Shown: one piece after another, positions 44,441-55,673 of the stretch | Layout: each line of letters starts with the position of its first letter | How positions within the stretch are numbered: position 1 is the stretch's first letter | Source: Streptomyces sp. NRRL F-5122 | GTDB lineage: Bacteria > Actinomycetota > Actinomycetes > Streptomycetales > Streptomycetaceae | Assembly: GCF_001507435.1 (NCBI RefSeq) | Contig: NZ_LMWH01000037.1 | Span: forward strand, 237,416 to 301,415 | Direction of reading: 5' to 3' | DNA length: 64,000 bases | The notes under the pieces: model-generated | What the model saw: the letters and a program-made list of their open reading frames with translations, nothing else | What the model was told of the DNA's origin: nothing | Database searches by the model: none | Translations under genes and position numbers: made by a program

Positions 44441-44959
44441 TCAATCGGCGGGCGCCGGAGCCTGCGCCCGGGTCGCGTAGCGGCTGCGCATGACGGGGCT
44501 TGCCGCGGGGCCCGCGGCGAAGACATAGGCGTCGCTGTCGTCCAGCCGACGACCCGTCCTGGCGTCCACGACCACGGGTTCGACCTCCTCGCCGCTGTTC
44601 GCGTCGACGAGGATCATGCTGCGCTGCTCGGGAGCGAGGCGGGCGTTGCCCCACGCGGCCAGCGCGACGATCACCGGGCGCAGCGAGCGGCCCAGTTCGG
44701 TGAGCACGTATTCGTATCGGACGGGATGGCTCTGGTACGGCCGCCGCTCCAGCAGTCCGTCCGCCACGAGCGTCTTCAGACGCGTGGTGAGCATGCTGGA
44801 GGAGATGCCCAGGTTCTCCTCGAACTGGTCGAAGCGGGTGTAGCCGTCGAAGGCGTCGTGGAGGATCAGCAGCGTCCACCACTCGCCGACGTGCTCCACC
44901 GTCGTGGACAGCGGGCACTCCCTGTCCTCCAGCCTGATGCGACTTGCCAAGGTGGCCAT
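44441..44959 (-). CDS. HxlR-family transcriptional regulator
   Basis: 172 residues. Winged-helix HxlR domain: CPLSTTVEHVGEWWTLLILHDAFDGYTRFDQFEENLGISSSML-type core (Cys near residue 15), LKTLVADGLLERRPYQSHPVRYEYVLTELGRSL, then a C-terminal extension of about 60 residues (MILVDANSGEEVEPVVVDARTG). Divergent from the SDR gene across a clear operator; likely represses it. The start codon lies 10 bp from the operator arm, which also implies autoregulation. Confidence 0.92.
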   Translation of the reverse strand: MATLASRIRLEDRECPLSTTVEHVGEWWTLLILHDAFDGYTRFDQFEENLGISSSMLTTRLKTLVADGLLERRPYQSHPVRYEYVLTELGRSLRPVIVALAAWGNARLAPEQRSMILVDANSGEEVEPVVVDARTGRRLDDSDAYVFAAGPAASPVMRSRYATRAQAPAPAD

Positions 44960-44969
44960 CTCCCCAGTT

Positions 44970-45008
44970 ACTGCTAAAGTCGAAGTTACTTGGTGCTATT
45001 TTAGCAGT
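44970..45008. promoter_or_regulatory. HxlR operator: inverted repeat
   Basis: ACTGCTAAA (44970-44978) and TTTAGCAGT (45000-45008) are perfect inverted repeats 21 bases apart; AGTTACT is also directly repeated (44967 and 44985 region). The segment is strikingly AT-rich against its surroundings and fills the short HxlR/SDR divergent promoter region. Confidence 0.7.
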
Positions 45009-45064
45009 CAGTCGGCGGCGGTGGCCTCCCGCCGTCGGATCTCCCTACGGAAGGCTTGTTTGCC

Positions 45065-45844
45065 ATGCCCATCAGCGACTCCCTCGACGGCAGGCGCGCG
45101 CTGGTCACCGGCGGTACCAGGGGCACCGGTGCCGCCGTTGCCGAACGCCTCCGGCAGGCCGGGGCCACCGTGCTCGTCACCGCCCGGACCCCCACCGAGG
45201 ACGTCGAGGAGAAGACGTTCATCGCCGCCGACCTCTCGACCCCCGAGGGTGTCGCGCAGGTCGTCGCGGAGGTGAACGCCCGCCTGGACGGAGTGGACAT
45301 CCTCGTCCACAACCTCGGCGGATCGCAGGCTCCGGCGGGAGGCTTCGCGGCGCTCGGCGAGGACGACTGGGTGCGGGAGCTGAACACCAACCTGCTGGCC
45401 GCCGTCCGCCTCGACCGCGCTCTGCTCCCCGGCATGATCCGGGCCCGCTCGGGCGCGATCGTGCACGTCACCTCGATCCAGCGGCGCATGCCGCTGTGGA
45501 ACGGCACGCTCGCCTACGCGGCCGCAAAGGCCGCGCTGAGCACCTACAGCAAGGGCCTGGCCAACGAGGTCGCGCCGCACGGGGTGCGCGTCAACGCGGT
45601 CTCGCCCGGCTTCATCCTGACCGGCGCCGCGGACGACCTGGTCGGGCGCATCGCGAAGGAGGCGGACATCACCCAGGAGGCCGCGCTGGAGCGGCTCATG
45701 GACTCCTTGGGCGGCATCCCCCTCGGCCGCCCCAACCGGCCGGAGGAGGTCGCCGAACTCATCGCCTTCCTGGCCTGCGACCGCGCCTCGTCCATCGTCG
45801 GTGCCGAGTACGTCATCGACGGCGGCACCACCCCCACCGTCTGA
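45065..45844 (+). CDS. SDR family oxidoreductase
   Basis: 259 residues from ATG 45065. NAD(P)-binding [15 protein letters not shown], Arg at the end of beta-2 (VTARTP, favouring NADP), NLGGSQ, catalytic Ser in [18 protein letters not shown] and the C-terminal [11 protein letters not shown]. Likely acts on a small carbonyl or xenobiotic; substrate unknown. Controlled by the divergent HxlR regulator and followed 24 bases later by a SnoaL-like gene. Confidence 0.9.
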   Translation: MPISDSLDGRRALVTGGTRGTGAAVAERLRQAGATVLVTARTPTEDVEEKTFIAADLSTPEGVAQVVAEVNARLDGVDILVHNLGGSQAPAGGFAALGEDDWVRELNTNLLAAVRLDRALLPGMIRARSGAIVHVTSIQRRMPLWNGTLAYAAAKAALSTYSKGLANEVAPHGVRVNAVSPGFILTGAADDLVGRIAKEADITQEAALERLMDSLGGIPLGRPNRPEEVAELIAFLACDRASSIVGAEYVIDGGTTPTV

Positions 45845-45868
45845 CCACCCCTTTTTGAGAGGACCCCC

Positions 45869-46228
45869 ATGCCCGACGACCAGCTCCGTGCCATCGCCCC
45901 CGACTCGCTGCCCGCGGTGGTCCTGCGCTACCTCGAGGCCCACCGCGTACGCGACACCGCCACCGCGATCGCCGCGTTCACCGACGACGCCACCGTGATC
46001 GACGACGGCGCCACCCACCGGGGGCACGCCGCCGTGGAGCAGTGGCTCGACCGGGCCGCCTCCGAGTTCACCTACACCACCGAACTCGTCGGGGCCCAGC
46101 AGGCGGGCGACGCGCACTATGTCGCGACACAGCATCTCGAGGGCGACTTCCCCGGCGGCACCGTCGACCTGCACTACCGCTTCACCCTCGGCTCCGGTCT
46201 GATCGAGCGGCTCGTCATCGAGCCCTGA
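45869..46228 (+). CDS. SnoaL-like / NTF2-fold small protein
   Basis: 119 residues, ATG after GAGAGGA. NTF2-like alpha+beta barrel: VVLRYLEAHRVRDTATAIAAFTDDATVIDDG, GHAAVEQWLDRAA, YVATQHLEGDFPGGTVDLHYRF. Usually an enzyme or ligand-binding subunit; here co-transcribed with the SDR. No catalytic residue can be assigned with confidence. Confidence 0.85.
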   Translation: MPDDQLRAIAPDSLPAVVLRYLEAHRVRDTATAIAAFTDDATVIDDGATHRGHAAVEQWLDRAASEFTYTTELVGAQQAGDAHYVATQHLEGDFPGGTVDLHYRFTLGSGLIERLVIEP

Positions 46229-46250
46229 GGCCGGACGCGGCCCGCCCGGC

Positions 46251-47135
46251 TCACCGCTCCAGCAGCATCCGCTGCAGCTCCCGCGCCGCCCGCGGTGGCG
46301 CCACGTCGCTGCGGTGGGCCAGGGCGATCGTCCGGTACAGGCCGGGGCGGGCCAGCGGGGTCACCCGCAGGCCGCGTCCGCTACGGGTGGCGATCATGCG
46401 CGGGACGACGGCGACGCCCAGTCCCGCCCGGACGAAGCCGAGTACCGCGTCCATCTCGCCCCCCTCCACCGCGAAATCCGGCTCGAACCCCTCGGCGCGG
46501 CATGCGGCCACCGTCAGCTCCCGCAGGTCGTAGCCGTGCCGGAACATCACCAGGCGCTCGCTCTCCAGATCGGCGATGCGGACCGTGCGCCGGCCGCCCC
46601 CCGGTCGCGGGGCGTCCGGGGAGGACACCACCACCAGGTCCTCGCGCAACAGCTCCACCGTGGTCAGCGCGGGGGAGGGGGTGGGCAGGGGCAGCACCAC
46701 GAGGGCGAGGTCGAGGGCGCCGCGCGCCAGCTCCCGGACCAGGTCGTGGGAGCCGCCCTCCTCGATGAGGAGCTGAATGCCGGGATAGCGGTCGTGGAAG
46801 GCGCGCAGCACGTCCGGCAGCAGGCCGGTGCACACACTCGGTGTCGCGCCGAGGCGGACCCGGCCCCGGCGCAGCTGTGCCAGCTCCTGCACCTCGTGCC
46901 GGGCCGTGTCCGCGTCGGCGAGGATGCGGCGGGCCAGCGGCAGCAGCGACTCGCCCGCGTCCGTGAGGGTGATGTTGCCGCGGGCCCGCAGGAACAGGTC
47001 GGCGCCCAGCTCCCGCTCCAGTGCCTTGATCTGCTGCGACAGCGACGGTTGTGCCACATGGACGAGGTCGGCGGCCCGGGTGAAGTGCCGGGTCTCGGCG
47101 ACCGCCACGAAGTACTGGAGCTGCTGGAACTGCAT
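46251..47135 (-). CDS. LysR-family transcriptional regulator
   Basis: 294 residues from ATG 47133-47135. N-terminal winged HTH (LQYFVAVAETRHFTRAADLVHVAQPSLSQQIKALE-type, residues 4-60), then a substrate-binding domain (VRLGATPSVCTGLLPDVL; LIEEGGSHDLVRELARGALDLALV; GGEMDAVLGFVRAGLGVAVVPR). Divergent from sdhC across 84 bases, so it may control the succinate dehydrogenase operon, itself or both. Confidence 0.92.
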   Translation of the reverse strand: MQFQQLQYFVAVAETRHFTRAADLVHVAQPSLSQQIKALERELGADLFLRARGNITLTDAGESLLPLARRILADADTARHEVQELAQLRRGRVRLGATPSVCTGLLPDVLRAFHDRYPGIQLLIEEGGSHDLVRELARGALDLALVVLPLPTPSPALTTVELLREDLVVVSSPDAPRPGGGRRTVRIADLESERLVMFRHGYDLRELTVAACRAEGFEPDFAVEGGEMDAVLGFVRAGLGVAVVPRMIATRSGRGLRVTPLARPGLYRTIALAHRSDVAPPRAARELQRMLLER

Positions 47136-47144
47136 GATGCAAGC

Positions 47145-47159
47145 ATAGGGCTTGGCTAT
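47145..47159. promoter_or_regulatory. LysR-type T-N11-A box
   Basis: ATAG-N7-CTAT lies 10 bases upstream of the LysR start and 61 bases before sdhC. The dyad fits a LysR recognition box, supporting autoregulation and shared control. Confidence 0.45.
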
Positions 47160-47219
47160 CGAAACGAGCCGGACCATGTCTTGGACCGATAAGGACCTTC
47201 GGCTCTAGCGTTCCTGAAC

Positions 47220-47927
47220 ATGGCTCTGGCAACGCGGACGGACCGACGGACGTCCATGGCGCGCACCGTGTGGGACTCGACCGTCGGCAAGAAGACAGTG
47301 ATGGCGATCAGCGGCCTGATCATGCTGCTGTACCTGGTCGCCCACATGATCGGCAATCTGAAGATCTACTTCGGGGCGGGGGAGTTCAACCACTACGCCC
47401 ACTGGCTGCGCACCGTCGGCGAGCCCTTCATGCACTACGGGTGGACGCTGTGGCTGATCCGCGTGGTGCTGGTGGTCGCCGTCGTTGCCCACATCGTCTC
47501 CGCGTACCAGCTCAGCCGCCGCGACATCAAGGCACGGCCGAACAAGTACGTGCACAAGAAGCCGCAGGCCAGCTACGCCACGCGCACGATGCGCTGGGGC
47601 GGGATCATCCTCGCCCTGTTCGTCGTCTGGCACCTCCTGGACCTGACGACCGGCACCGTGCACTCCGGCGGCTTCCAGGAGGGCCACCCGTACCAGAACG
47701 TCGTGGACACCTTCTCCACCTGGTACGGCAACGTCATCTACATCGTCGCGATGCTCGCCCTCGGCCTGCACATCCGGCACGGCTTCTGGAGCGCGGCGCA
47801 GACCCTCGGCGTCGGCAGCCGTACCCGCGACCGCGCCCTGAAGACCACCGCCAATGCCCTAGCGCTGCTGCTCACGGCCGGATTCATCGCCGTTCCCGTG
47901 GGCGTCATGACCGGAGTGGTGAGCTGA
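47220..47927 (+). CDS. sdhC: Succinate dehydrogenase cytochrome b subunit (b558 family)
   Basis: 235-residue membrane anchor of complex II. Five membrane segments: [79 protein letters not shown] and [19 protein letters not shown], with His residues suitable for heme (HMIGN, HIVS, WHLLD, LHIRHG). This five-helix, single-anchor type matches Bacillus-like, menaquinone-linked enzymes. First gene of sdhCAB; the next ATG follows after 1 base. Confidence 0.92.
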   Translation: MALATRTDRRTSMARTVWDSTVGKKTVMAISGLIMLLYLVAHMIGNLKIYFGAGEFNHYAHWLRTVGEPFMHYGWTLWLIRVVLVVAVVAHIVSAYQLSRRDIKARPNKYVHKKPQASYATRTMRWGGIILALFVVWHLLDLTTGTVHSGGFQEGHPYQNVVDTFSTWYGNVIYIVAMLALGLHIRHGFWSAAQTLGVGSRTRDRALKTTANALALLLTAGFIAVPVGVMTGVVS

Positions 47928-47928
47928 C

Positions 47929-49883
<1,955 letters not shown>

Positions 49884-49887
<4 letters not shown>

Positions 49888-50633
49888 AGCTCACCCTGCG
49901 CGTCTGGCGGCAGCAGAACGCCGACGCCGAAGGCGCCATGTCCACATACGAGGTGGACAAGATCTCGGCCGACATGTCCTTCCTGGAGATGCTCGACACC
50001 CTCAACGAGGAGCTCATCCTCAAGGGCGAGGAGCCCGTGGCGTTCGACCACGACTGCCGTGAGGGCATCTGCGGCGCCTGCTCGCTCGTGATCAACGGCG
50101 ACGCGCACGGCCCCGAGCGCACCACCACCTGCCAGTTGCACATGCGGTCCTTCAAGGACGGCGACACGATCGACATCGAGCCCTGGCGGGCCTCGGCCTT
50201 CCCGGTGATCAAGGACCTGGTCGTGGACCGTTCGGCCTTCGACCGGATCATCCAGGCAGGCGGCTACATCTCGGCCCCGACCGGCTCGGCACCCGAGGCC
50301 CACGCAACGCCGGTGCCGAAGGCGGACGCCGACTTCGCCTTCGAGCACGCCGAGTGCATCGGCTGCGGCGCCTGCGTCGCCGCCTGCCCGAACGGCGCGG
50401 CGATGCTGTTCACCTCGGCGAAGATCAACCACCTGAACGTGCTGCCGCAGGGCGCACCCGAACGCGAGACCCGGGTGCTGGACATGGTGGCGCAGATGGA
50501 CGCGGAGGGCTTCGGCGGCTGCACGCTCACCGGCGAGTGCGCCACGGCCTGCCCGAAGGGCATCCCGCTCGTGTCCATCACCAGCATGAACAAGGAGTGG
50601 CTGCGCGCGAGCCGCAAGGCGGGTCGCCGTTAG
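49884..50633 (+). CDS. sdhB: Succinate dehydrogenase iron-sulfur subunit
   Basis: 249 residues. [2Fe-2S] ligands [15 protein letters not shown] plus TTCQ; [4Fe-4S] ligands [14 protein letters not shown]; [3Fe-4S]-type ligands [14 protein letters not shown]. All cysteine clusters are intact. Transfers electrons from the flavoprotein to the quinone site in SdhC. Terminator hairpin follows. Confidence 0.95.
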
Positions 50634-50707
50634 CACACAAGCAGGTCGGCGCTGCTCGGGACGGGGCGGCGCCGACCGTCGACGTTCGCCGTCGGAGTGC
50701 GGACGGG

Positions 50708-50738
50708 CGGGACCGGGGGTGGTGCTCCCCCGGTCCCG
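50708..50738. terminator. Terminator of the sdhCAB operon
   Basis: CGGGACCGGGGG and CCCCCGGTCCCG form a perfect 12-bp stem with a 7-base loop, 75 bases beyond sdhB. Confidence 0.75.
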
Positions 50739-50769
50739 TCAGGCATCCCCGCGTCGATAGGCTGCGCGC

Positions 50770-51795
50770 ATGATCTTCGGACGTCGTGGCAAGGACCGGC
50801 TGCTCGAGGCCGTCGCCGGGTTCGAGGCCGCCGTACGCGACCGGGACGGCGCTCGGTCGGAGCGCGGCATACGGGAGATGCACCGGCACTTCGCCGATGC
50901 GGCGGACCACGAGGCGGCCCAGGCCGGACCGCGGCTGTCCGCCCTGCTGCCGCAGGTGCCCGCGGAGCCCCGCGGCCTGATCGCCGTGATCGTCGGTGCC
51001 TGTGTCGAGCGTGGAGCGCAGGCGCGGCAGTGTGCCCCGGACGTCTTCGACGGACTCGCCGAGGCGCTCGCGGGCGCGGGCGAGTTCTGCGCCCGCTGGG
51101 AGACGACCGGGGGCGGGGACCTCCCTGAGCCGCGACCCGGCGATCCCGATCCGGCGGTTGCCGAGCGGGTCGGACGGGAGGCGGCCGCCGGCTGGTGGAC
51201 GCTGCCCCAGTGGGAGATGGCGTCCGTTGCGATGCTGAACGACCCGTCGGTGCGCACCGGCCTGGAGGACGGCCGCCGCACGGAGCTGCTTGCGGCCGTG
51301 CGGTCGGTGCGGGACGCCTCCGGGCACGACTTCAAGTGCCTGGAGTACGCGCTGCTGGTGCTGGACGACGAGCCGATCGTGGTGCTGCACCGCCCGAGCG
51401 GCACCGGCTACGCGCTGCGGATGAGCGGCATCGGAGACAACTTCCAGTTGCACACCCTGCTCGCCGACGTCCTGGTCGGCGGCGGTCACGTGCCCGGGCG
51501 CGCTCCGTCCGCGCGGGAGGCCGCGGTGTGCCGGGATGCACCGGGCCAGGTGCCGACGACCGGTGCCTTCAACCTGGTGACACCCGGTGGTCAGTGGGTG
51601 TGGAACGAGGGGACACCCACCGACATCCCCGTCGTCGAGGGCTCCCGGCTGCTGGTCCTCGACCCGCCACCGTACGAGCGGGGCTGGCCGGCCGGGCGGT
51701 TCTTCCCCCGCATGTCGGCGGACGTGGTCCTGGAGCGTGTGATGGACGAGGACGAGGCCCGGGGATGGTTCGCGCACTGCGTGGACGCGAGATGA
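50770..51795 (+). CDS. Conserved hypothetical protein
   Basis: 341 residues, no signal or membrane helix. N-terminal half is helical and acidic with charged repeats (RRGKDRLLEAVAGFEAAVRDRDGAR); C-terminal half is mixed (DFKCLEYALLVLDDEPIVVLHRPSGTGYALRMSGIGDNFQLHTLLAD) with Trp/Pro-rich end (WNEGTPTDIPVVEGSRLLVLDPPPYERGW). Family not recognised. Codon use is normal for the genome, so it is a resident gene. Confidence 0.75.
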   Translation: MIFGRRGKDRLLEAVAGFEAAVRDRDGARSERGIREMHRHFADAADHEAAQAGPRLSALLPQVPAEPRGLIAVIVGACVERGAQARQCAPDVFDGLAEALAGAGEFCARWETTGGGDLPEPRPGDPDPAVAERVGREAAAGWWTLPQWEMASVAMLNDPSVRTGLEDGRRTELLAAVRSVRDASGHDFKCLEYALLVLDDEPIVVLHRPSGTGYALRMSGIGDNFQLHTLLADVLVGGGHVPGRAPSAREAAVCRDAPGQVPTTGAFNLVTPGGQWVWNEGTPTDIPVVEGSRLLVLDPPPYERGWPAGRFFPRMSADVVLERVMDEDEARGWFAHCVDAR

Positions 51796-51975
51796 ACAGT
51801 AGGTCCGGACCCGGCTGCCGCCGGCGGCTGAGCGAGCCGTTCAACTAGCCCACACCCGCTCTCCCTGCTCCGGTTACGCGTAGGTCAGCCGGCATCGGAA
51901 GAACAGGGGCGGCAGATCGCATCCCCACGGTCTGCTAGCCGCTTCGCCGAACCGGCCCGTGACCAGGAGAGAGCC

Positions 51976-52746
51976 ATGACCGGCGTTTCCACCCTCGCCA
52001 GCCCCCCACAGCCCGTGGCACCGACGCGCTACACCGTCACCCTCGCTCGTGACGAGGCGGACGTGCAGGCTGCCCAGCGGCTGCGCCACGACGTCTTCGC
52101 CGGGGAGATGGGTGCCCTCCTGTCCTCCCCGCAGCCGGGTCTCGACGTCGACCCCTTCGACGCGTACTGCGACCACCTGCTGGTCCGTGACACGGTGACC
52201 GACGAGGTCGTGGGCACCTACCGCCTGCTGCCCCCGGACCGGGCCGCGGTCGCGGGGCGCCTGTACTCGGAGGGCGAGTTCGACCTCGACCCCCTGGCCG
52301 GCATCCGCTCCGGGCTCGTCGAGGTCGGACGCTCCTGCGTTCACCCGGACCACCGCGACGGCGCGGTCATCGGCCTGATCTGGGCCGGGATAGCGCGCTA
52401 CATGGTCGACGGCGGGCACGAGTGGCTGGCGGGCTGCTGCTCCCTGCCGCTCGCGGACGGCGGCAAGCTCGCCGCCGGCACCTGGGAGCGGGTGCGCACC
52501 AAGTACATGGCGCCCGAGGAGTACCGCGTACGGCCGCTGCTGCCCTGGCGGCCCGAGGTGGAGGCTCCGGCCGGGCACACCGAGCTGCCCCCGCTGCTGC
52601 GCGGCTACCTCCGCCTGGGCGCCTGGGTCTGCGGCGAGCCCGCTCACGACCCGGAGTTCGGCGTCGCCGACCTGTACGTCCTGCTGTCGATGCGCCGGGT
52701 CAACCCGCGCTACCTGCGGCACTTCCTCTCGCTCGTCCCGGCGTGA
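51976..52746 (+). CDS. olsB: GNAT-type N-acyltransferase, probable ornithine-lipid synthase subunit OlsB
   Basis: Forms lyso-ornithine lipid by acylating L-ornithine with 3-hydroxy-fatty acyl-ACP. 256 residues: RYTVTLARDEADVQAAQRLRHDVFAGEMG, DVDPFDAYCDHLLV, VVGTYRLLPPDRAA, VEVGRSCVHPDHRDGAVIGLIWAGIARYM and LRRVNPRYLRHFL-type end. This is the hemolysin-like acyltransferase pattern of OlsB. Followed immediately by an olsA-like gene with overlapping stop and start. Confidence 0.88.
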   Translation: MTGVSTLASPPQPVAPTRYTVTLARDEADVQAAQRLRHDVFAGEMGALLSSPQPGLDVDPFDAYCDHLLVRDTVTDEVVGTYRLLPPDRAAVAGRLYSEGEFDLDPLAGIRSGLVEVGRSCVHPDHRDGAVIGLIWAGIARYMVDGGHEWLAGCCSLPLADGGKLAAGTWERVRTKYMAPEEYRVRPLLPWRPEVEAPAGHTELPPLLRGYLRLGAWVCGEPAHDPEFGVADLYVLLSMRRVNPRYLRHFLSLVPA

Positions 52747-53846
52747 TGAACACGACCCGGACCCGTGTGACGAACGTGTCCCGTACCGTCGTGACCTGGC
52801 GGCCGCGCCGCGCCGCGGTGCTCGCGGGCCCGGGTGCGGCCGCGCTCCAGGCCACCGCCACGGTCACCGAGCCTCGGCGCGAGAGCACGGCGCCCGAGGC
52901 GACCGTACCGACGAGCGCCTGGCTGCCGAGCGCACCCTGCACCCCGCGCTCGTGCGTGGACGCGACCGCATCGGCGGCGTCCACACCGCGCGCCGTTCTT
53001 CGGCTGGCGGCCGTGCTGGGCGTACTGATCCCGGGGATCCTCGTGTTCCCGCTGGTCCGCCGTCTGCCCGTCGCATCCAGGGGGCGGATCGTCAGGGCCT
53101 GGTGCCGGACCCTCGTGCAGGCGGCGGGCGTCCGGGTGCGGCTCTCCGGGGCCGCCCCGCAGCAAGGCGGTCTGCTGATGGTCGCCAACCACATCTCGTG
53201 GCTCGACATCCCGCTCCTCGCGGCCGTCCGCCCCGGCCGGATGCTCGCGAAGACCGAGATCCGGCAGTGGCCGGTGGCGGGTGCCCTCACCGCGACCAGC
53301 GGTGCGCTCTTCATCGACCGTGACCGGCTGCGGGCCCTGCCCGAGACGGTGGCCCGGATCGCGGGCGCGATGCGCGCCGGGTCCGCGGTCGTGGTCTTCC
53401 CCGAGGGGAGCACCTGGTGCGGCCGGGCACAGGGGCGCTTTCGCCGGGCGGCGTTCCAGGCGGCACTGGACGCGGGTGTCCCCGTCCAGCCGGTGCGACT
53501 GCTCTACCGGTTCGACGAGGGCACGGCCAGCACGGCGCCCGCGTTCGTGGGGAGCGACTCCCTGCTGACGTCGGTGTGGCGGGGGGACCGACCGGCGTGC
53601 CATGGCCGCCGCCGCCCAGCTGGCCCTCGGGCTGCCGACGGCCGAGCACCCGCATCCGGCGGTGCGCTCCTGACACACCACCACCGGGCCGGGGCGGACC
53701 GCCCCGGCCCGGTGACCCGGGCTCTGCCCCGGAACGGCAACCCCCTTGTCCGTGCGCCGTTTTGCGCATTGCTACGGTGCACCGGTGTCCGAATCTTCAC
53801 GCGATACCGCCGAGGGTGCCGGCTGGGGCGACGCACAGCCCGGTGA
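52746..53846 (+). CDS. olsA: 1-acyl-sn-glycerol-3-phosphate-type acyltransferase, OlsA-like, with frameshifted 3' end
   Basis: O-acylates lyso-ornithine lipid. Catalytic motifs are intact: NHISWLD (HX4D) and FPEGST, with membrane segment VLRLAAVLGVLIPGILVF near residue 90. After SVWR (about 53570) the reading becomes Arg/Pro/His-rich and runs on to 53846, 62 bases into the next gene. Another frame restores a sensible end from 53587 (TDRRAMAAAAQLALGLPTAEHPH and a stop at about 53670) if one G is lost from the run of six at 53581-53586. In addition the segment normally linking VWR to the last helix is missing. So there is an internal deletion and/or homopolymer indel. The N-terminal extension before residue 80 is also low complexity. 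Confidence 0.75.
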   Translation: MNTTRTRVTNVSRTVVTWRPRRAAVLAGPGAAALQATATVTEPRRESTAPEATVPTSAWLPSAPCTPRSCVDATASAASTPRAVLRLAAVLGVLIPGILVFPLVRRLPVASRGRIVRAWCRTLVQAAGVRVRLSGAAPQQGGLLMVANHISWLDIPLLAAVRPGRMLAKTEIRQWPVAGALTATSGALFIDRDRLRALPETVARIAGAMRAGSAVVVFPEGSTWCGRAQGRFRRAAFQAALDAGVPVQPVRLLYRFDEGTASTAPAFVGSDSLLTSVWRGDRPACHGRRRPAGPRAADGRAPASGGALLTHHHRAGADRPGPVTRALPRNGNPLVRAPFCALLRCTGVRIFTRYRRGCRLGRRTAR

Positions 53847-55284
53847 GTACCGCGCACTGATGCCGTCCCAGGTCGAGAAGCTCTCCTGGCTCAACCCGAA
53901 GACCCTCTGGGCGGCGCGCAACGGCGTGCTGGCCTCGTGGTTCGGAGATCCCACGGGACAGACCCGGAGCCGTTGGGCCCAGCAGCAGCAGTCGGCGGGC
54001 GCTCCCGCCGACAGGGTGATCAGGCACGACGGCCCGGACCGCTTCTCCTTCATGGTCATCGGAGACACGGGTGAGGGGGACGACCCTCAATACGCCGTAA
54101 TTCCAGGCTTTCTGAAGGCCGGTCAGGACACCGACTTCGCCGTGCTGGCCAGCGACGTCATATACCCGGTGGGAGCCACCGCCGACTACGGGACGAAGTT
54201 CTTCCGTCCCTACCGCGACTACCGGGCCCCGATCTACGCGATACCCGGCAACCATGACTGGTACGAGGACCTTCAGGGCTTCATGAAGGTCTTCTGCGAT
54301 GCCGCACCTCTCGCCCCGGCCCCGGCTCCGCGCCCACTGACGGGCGCCTGGCTGCGCTCGCTGCTGTGGCACAGGCCGGGCAAGCTGGACGAACAACGCC
54401 TCAGCGCGGCACGGAAGTTGCGCTCCGCCCCTGCTCAGCAGGCGGTGCAGCCGGGCCCGTACTGGGCGATCGACGCCGGGCCCCTACGCATCATCGGCAT
54501 CGACACGGGTCTGCTCGGCACCATCGACGCCGAACAGGGCCGCTGGCTGCGTGAGGTCTCGCAAGGGCCCCGGCCCAAGATCCTCGTGACCGGTTCGCCG
54601 TTGTACGTGGACGGCGAACACCACCCCTGCCCCATCGAGGGCGGAGGCACGGTCGACGACATCGTCCGCGACCCCGGCCACCACTACGTCGCGGCGATAG
54701 GCGGCGACATCCACAACTACCAGCGCTATCCGGTGGACGTGGACGGCCGCACCATCCAGTACGTGGTCTCCGGCGGTGGCGGCGCCTTCATGCACGCCAC
54801 CCACACCATTCCGCGCGTGTCCGTCGCGAACGTCGGCGAGCAGGACTTCCGCTGCTATCCGCTGCGGGGCGACTCCCTGGCCTTCTACAGCAGGCTCTAC
54901 GGGCGCCGACTGCGACTGCGGCGCTTCTTCACCCTCACCGAGGCGGAGGCGACCGCCGTCGTCGCCGAGCGCCTCGGCATTCCCGTGACACGCGCGCAGG
55001 GCACACCGGCGCGGGTCACCCGGCGCATCCGGCTCGTCGCCCGTCTGCTGGGCGCCGGTGGTCGCCCGGACCGGACGGCGCGTTTCCGTCTGCCCGTACG
55101 CAAGCTCTACACCCGGCTCTTCTCGCCGGGTTCGGCCACCTACAGCGCGCCCTTCTTCAAGAGCTTCCTGCGTCTGGACGTCACCGAGGAGGCGGTACGG
55201 CTGCGCTGTTTCGCGGCGACGGGCAACCTGCGCCAGGAACTCGACCCGCCCGTCGAGGACGAGGTGACCATCCCGCTGGTGTGA
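53785..55284 (+). CDS. Metallophosphoesterase family protein
   Basis: 499 residues from GTG 53785. Calcineurin-like phosphoesterase motifs: SFMVIGDTGEGDDPQ, VLASDVIYPVG (in place of the usual GDxxY), IYAIPGNHDWYEDLQ, RIIGIDTGLLG, KILVTGSPLYVDGEHH and GGDIHNYQRYPV. The metal ligands D, N, H, H are present. The C-terminal 130 residues form an accessory beta-rich part. Substrate unknown; likely a phosphoester or nucleotide. Overlaps the frameshifted end of olsA by 62 bp. Confidence 0.85.
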   Translation: MSESSRDTAEGAGWGDAQPGEYRALMPSQVEKLSWLNPKTLWAARNGVLASWFGDPTGQTRSRWAQQQQSAGAPADRVIRHDGPDRFSFMVIGDTGEGDDPQYAVIPGFLKAGQDTDFAVLASDVIYPVGATADYGTKFFRPYRDYRAPIYAIPGNHDWYEDLQGFMKVFCDAAPLAPAPAPRPLTGAWLRSLLWHRPGKLDEQRLSAARKLRSAPAQQAVQPGPYWAIDAGPLRIIGIDTGLLGTIDAEQGRWLREVSQGPRPKILVTGSPLYVDGEHHPCPIEGGGTVDDIVRDPGHHYVAAIGGDIHNYQRYPVDVDGRTIQYVVSGGGGAFMHATHTIPRVSVANVGEQDFRCYPLRGDSLAFYSRLYGRRLRLRRFFTLTEAEATAVVAERLGIPVTRAQGTPARVTRRIRLVARLLGAGGRPDRTARFRLPVRKLYTRLFSPGSATYSAPFFKSFLRLDVTEEAVRLRCFAATGNLRQELDPPVEDEVTIPLV

Positions 55285-55318
55285 CGCGTCGACAAGAACG
55301 TCTCTCGGAACCTTCGGG

Positions 55319-55537
55319 TCAGGAATCGATCTCCCAGTGGAGGACGCCGGCCCGGGCAAGGGGTTCGAATGCCTCGATGAAGGGGGTCTCATCCGCGCCG
55401 GGCGGGAGGTCGACGGCAAGGTAGGTGCCCTGAAGCCACTCATGCGACAGGCCGGTGTGGACAGCCTTGCCGTGCGCGACTGCCGGCTGTCCCGCACATG
55501 ATCCATGCCGCTCAGGCTTCGGTGCCTGCGGACGTCA
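55319..55537 (-). pseudogene. Remnant of a gene (C-terminal ~70 codons, no start)
   Basis: Reading from about 55537 down to a TGA at 55319-55321 gives a protein-like C-terminus (HGKAVHTGLSHEWLQGTYL, AVDLPPGADETPFIEAFEPL, ending VLHWEIDS) with normal codon use. There is no start codon in frame before the upstream TGA. The end pattern, with LPPGAD and a Trp-containing tail, is a little like DUF4265 proteins, but that is tentative. It is a truncated gene at the left border of a degraded patch. Confidence 0.55.
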
Positions 55538-55673
55538 GGTCAGTCGCGTGCGCAGCCGAGACGGACCGGCGGTTCTCCCGCCGCTCCTGTCGGGTGACCA
55601 TCAGGATCCAGCCGGCGGCCATCAGGGTGCCTGCTGTGCCTGCCACCACGATCAGGCCTTCGGCAGGAATCAT
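55512..55673 (-). CDS. Possible small membrane protein
   Basis: 53 codons from ATG 55671-55673: one hydrophobic helix (GLIVVAGTAGTLMAAGWILMV) followed by a charged tail RQERRENRRSVS. An alternative start at 55737-55739 extends it to 75. Codon use is mixed and ribosome-binding is weak, so it may not be expressed. Confidence 0.35.
   Translation of the reverse strand: MIPAEGLIVVAGTAGTLMAAGWILMVTRQERRENRRSVSAAHATDLTSAGTEA

Noticed and set aside
50770..51795. Possible antibiotic or natural-product cluster around the unknown gene and the ornithine-lipid genes
   Set aside because: No PKS, NRPS, terpene, lanthipeptide or other core enzymes are present anywhere in the window.
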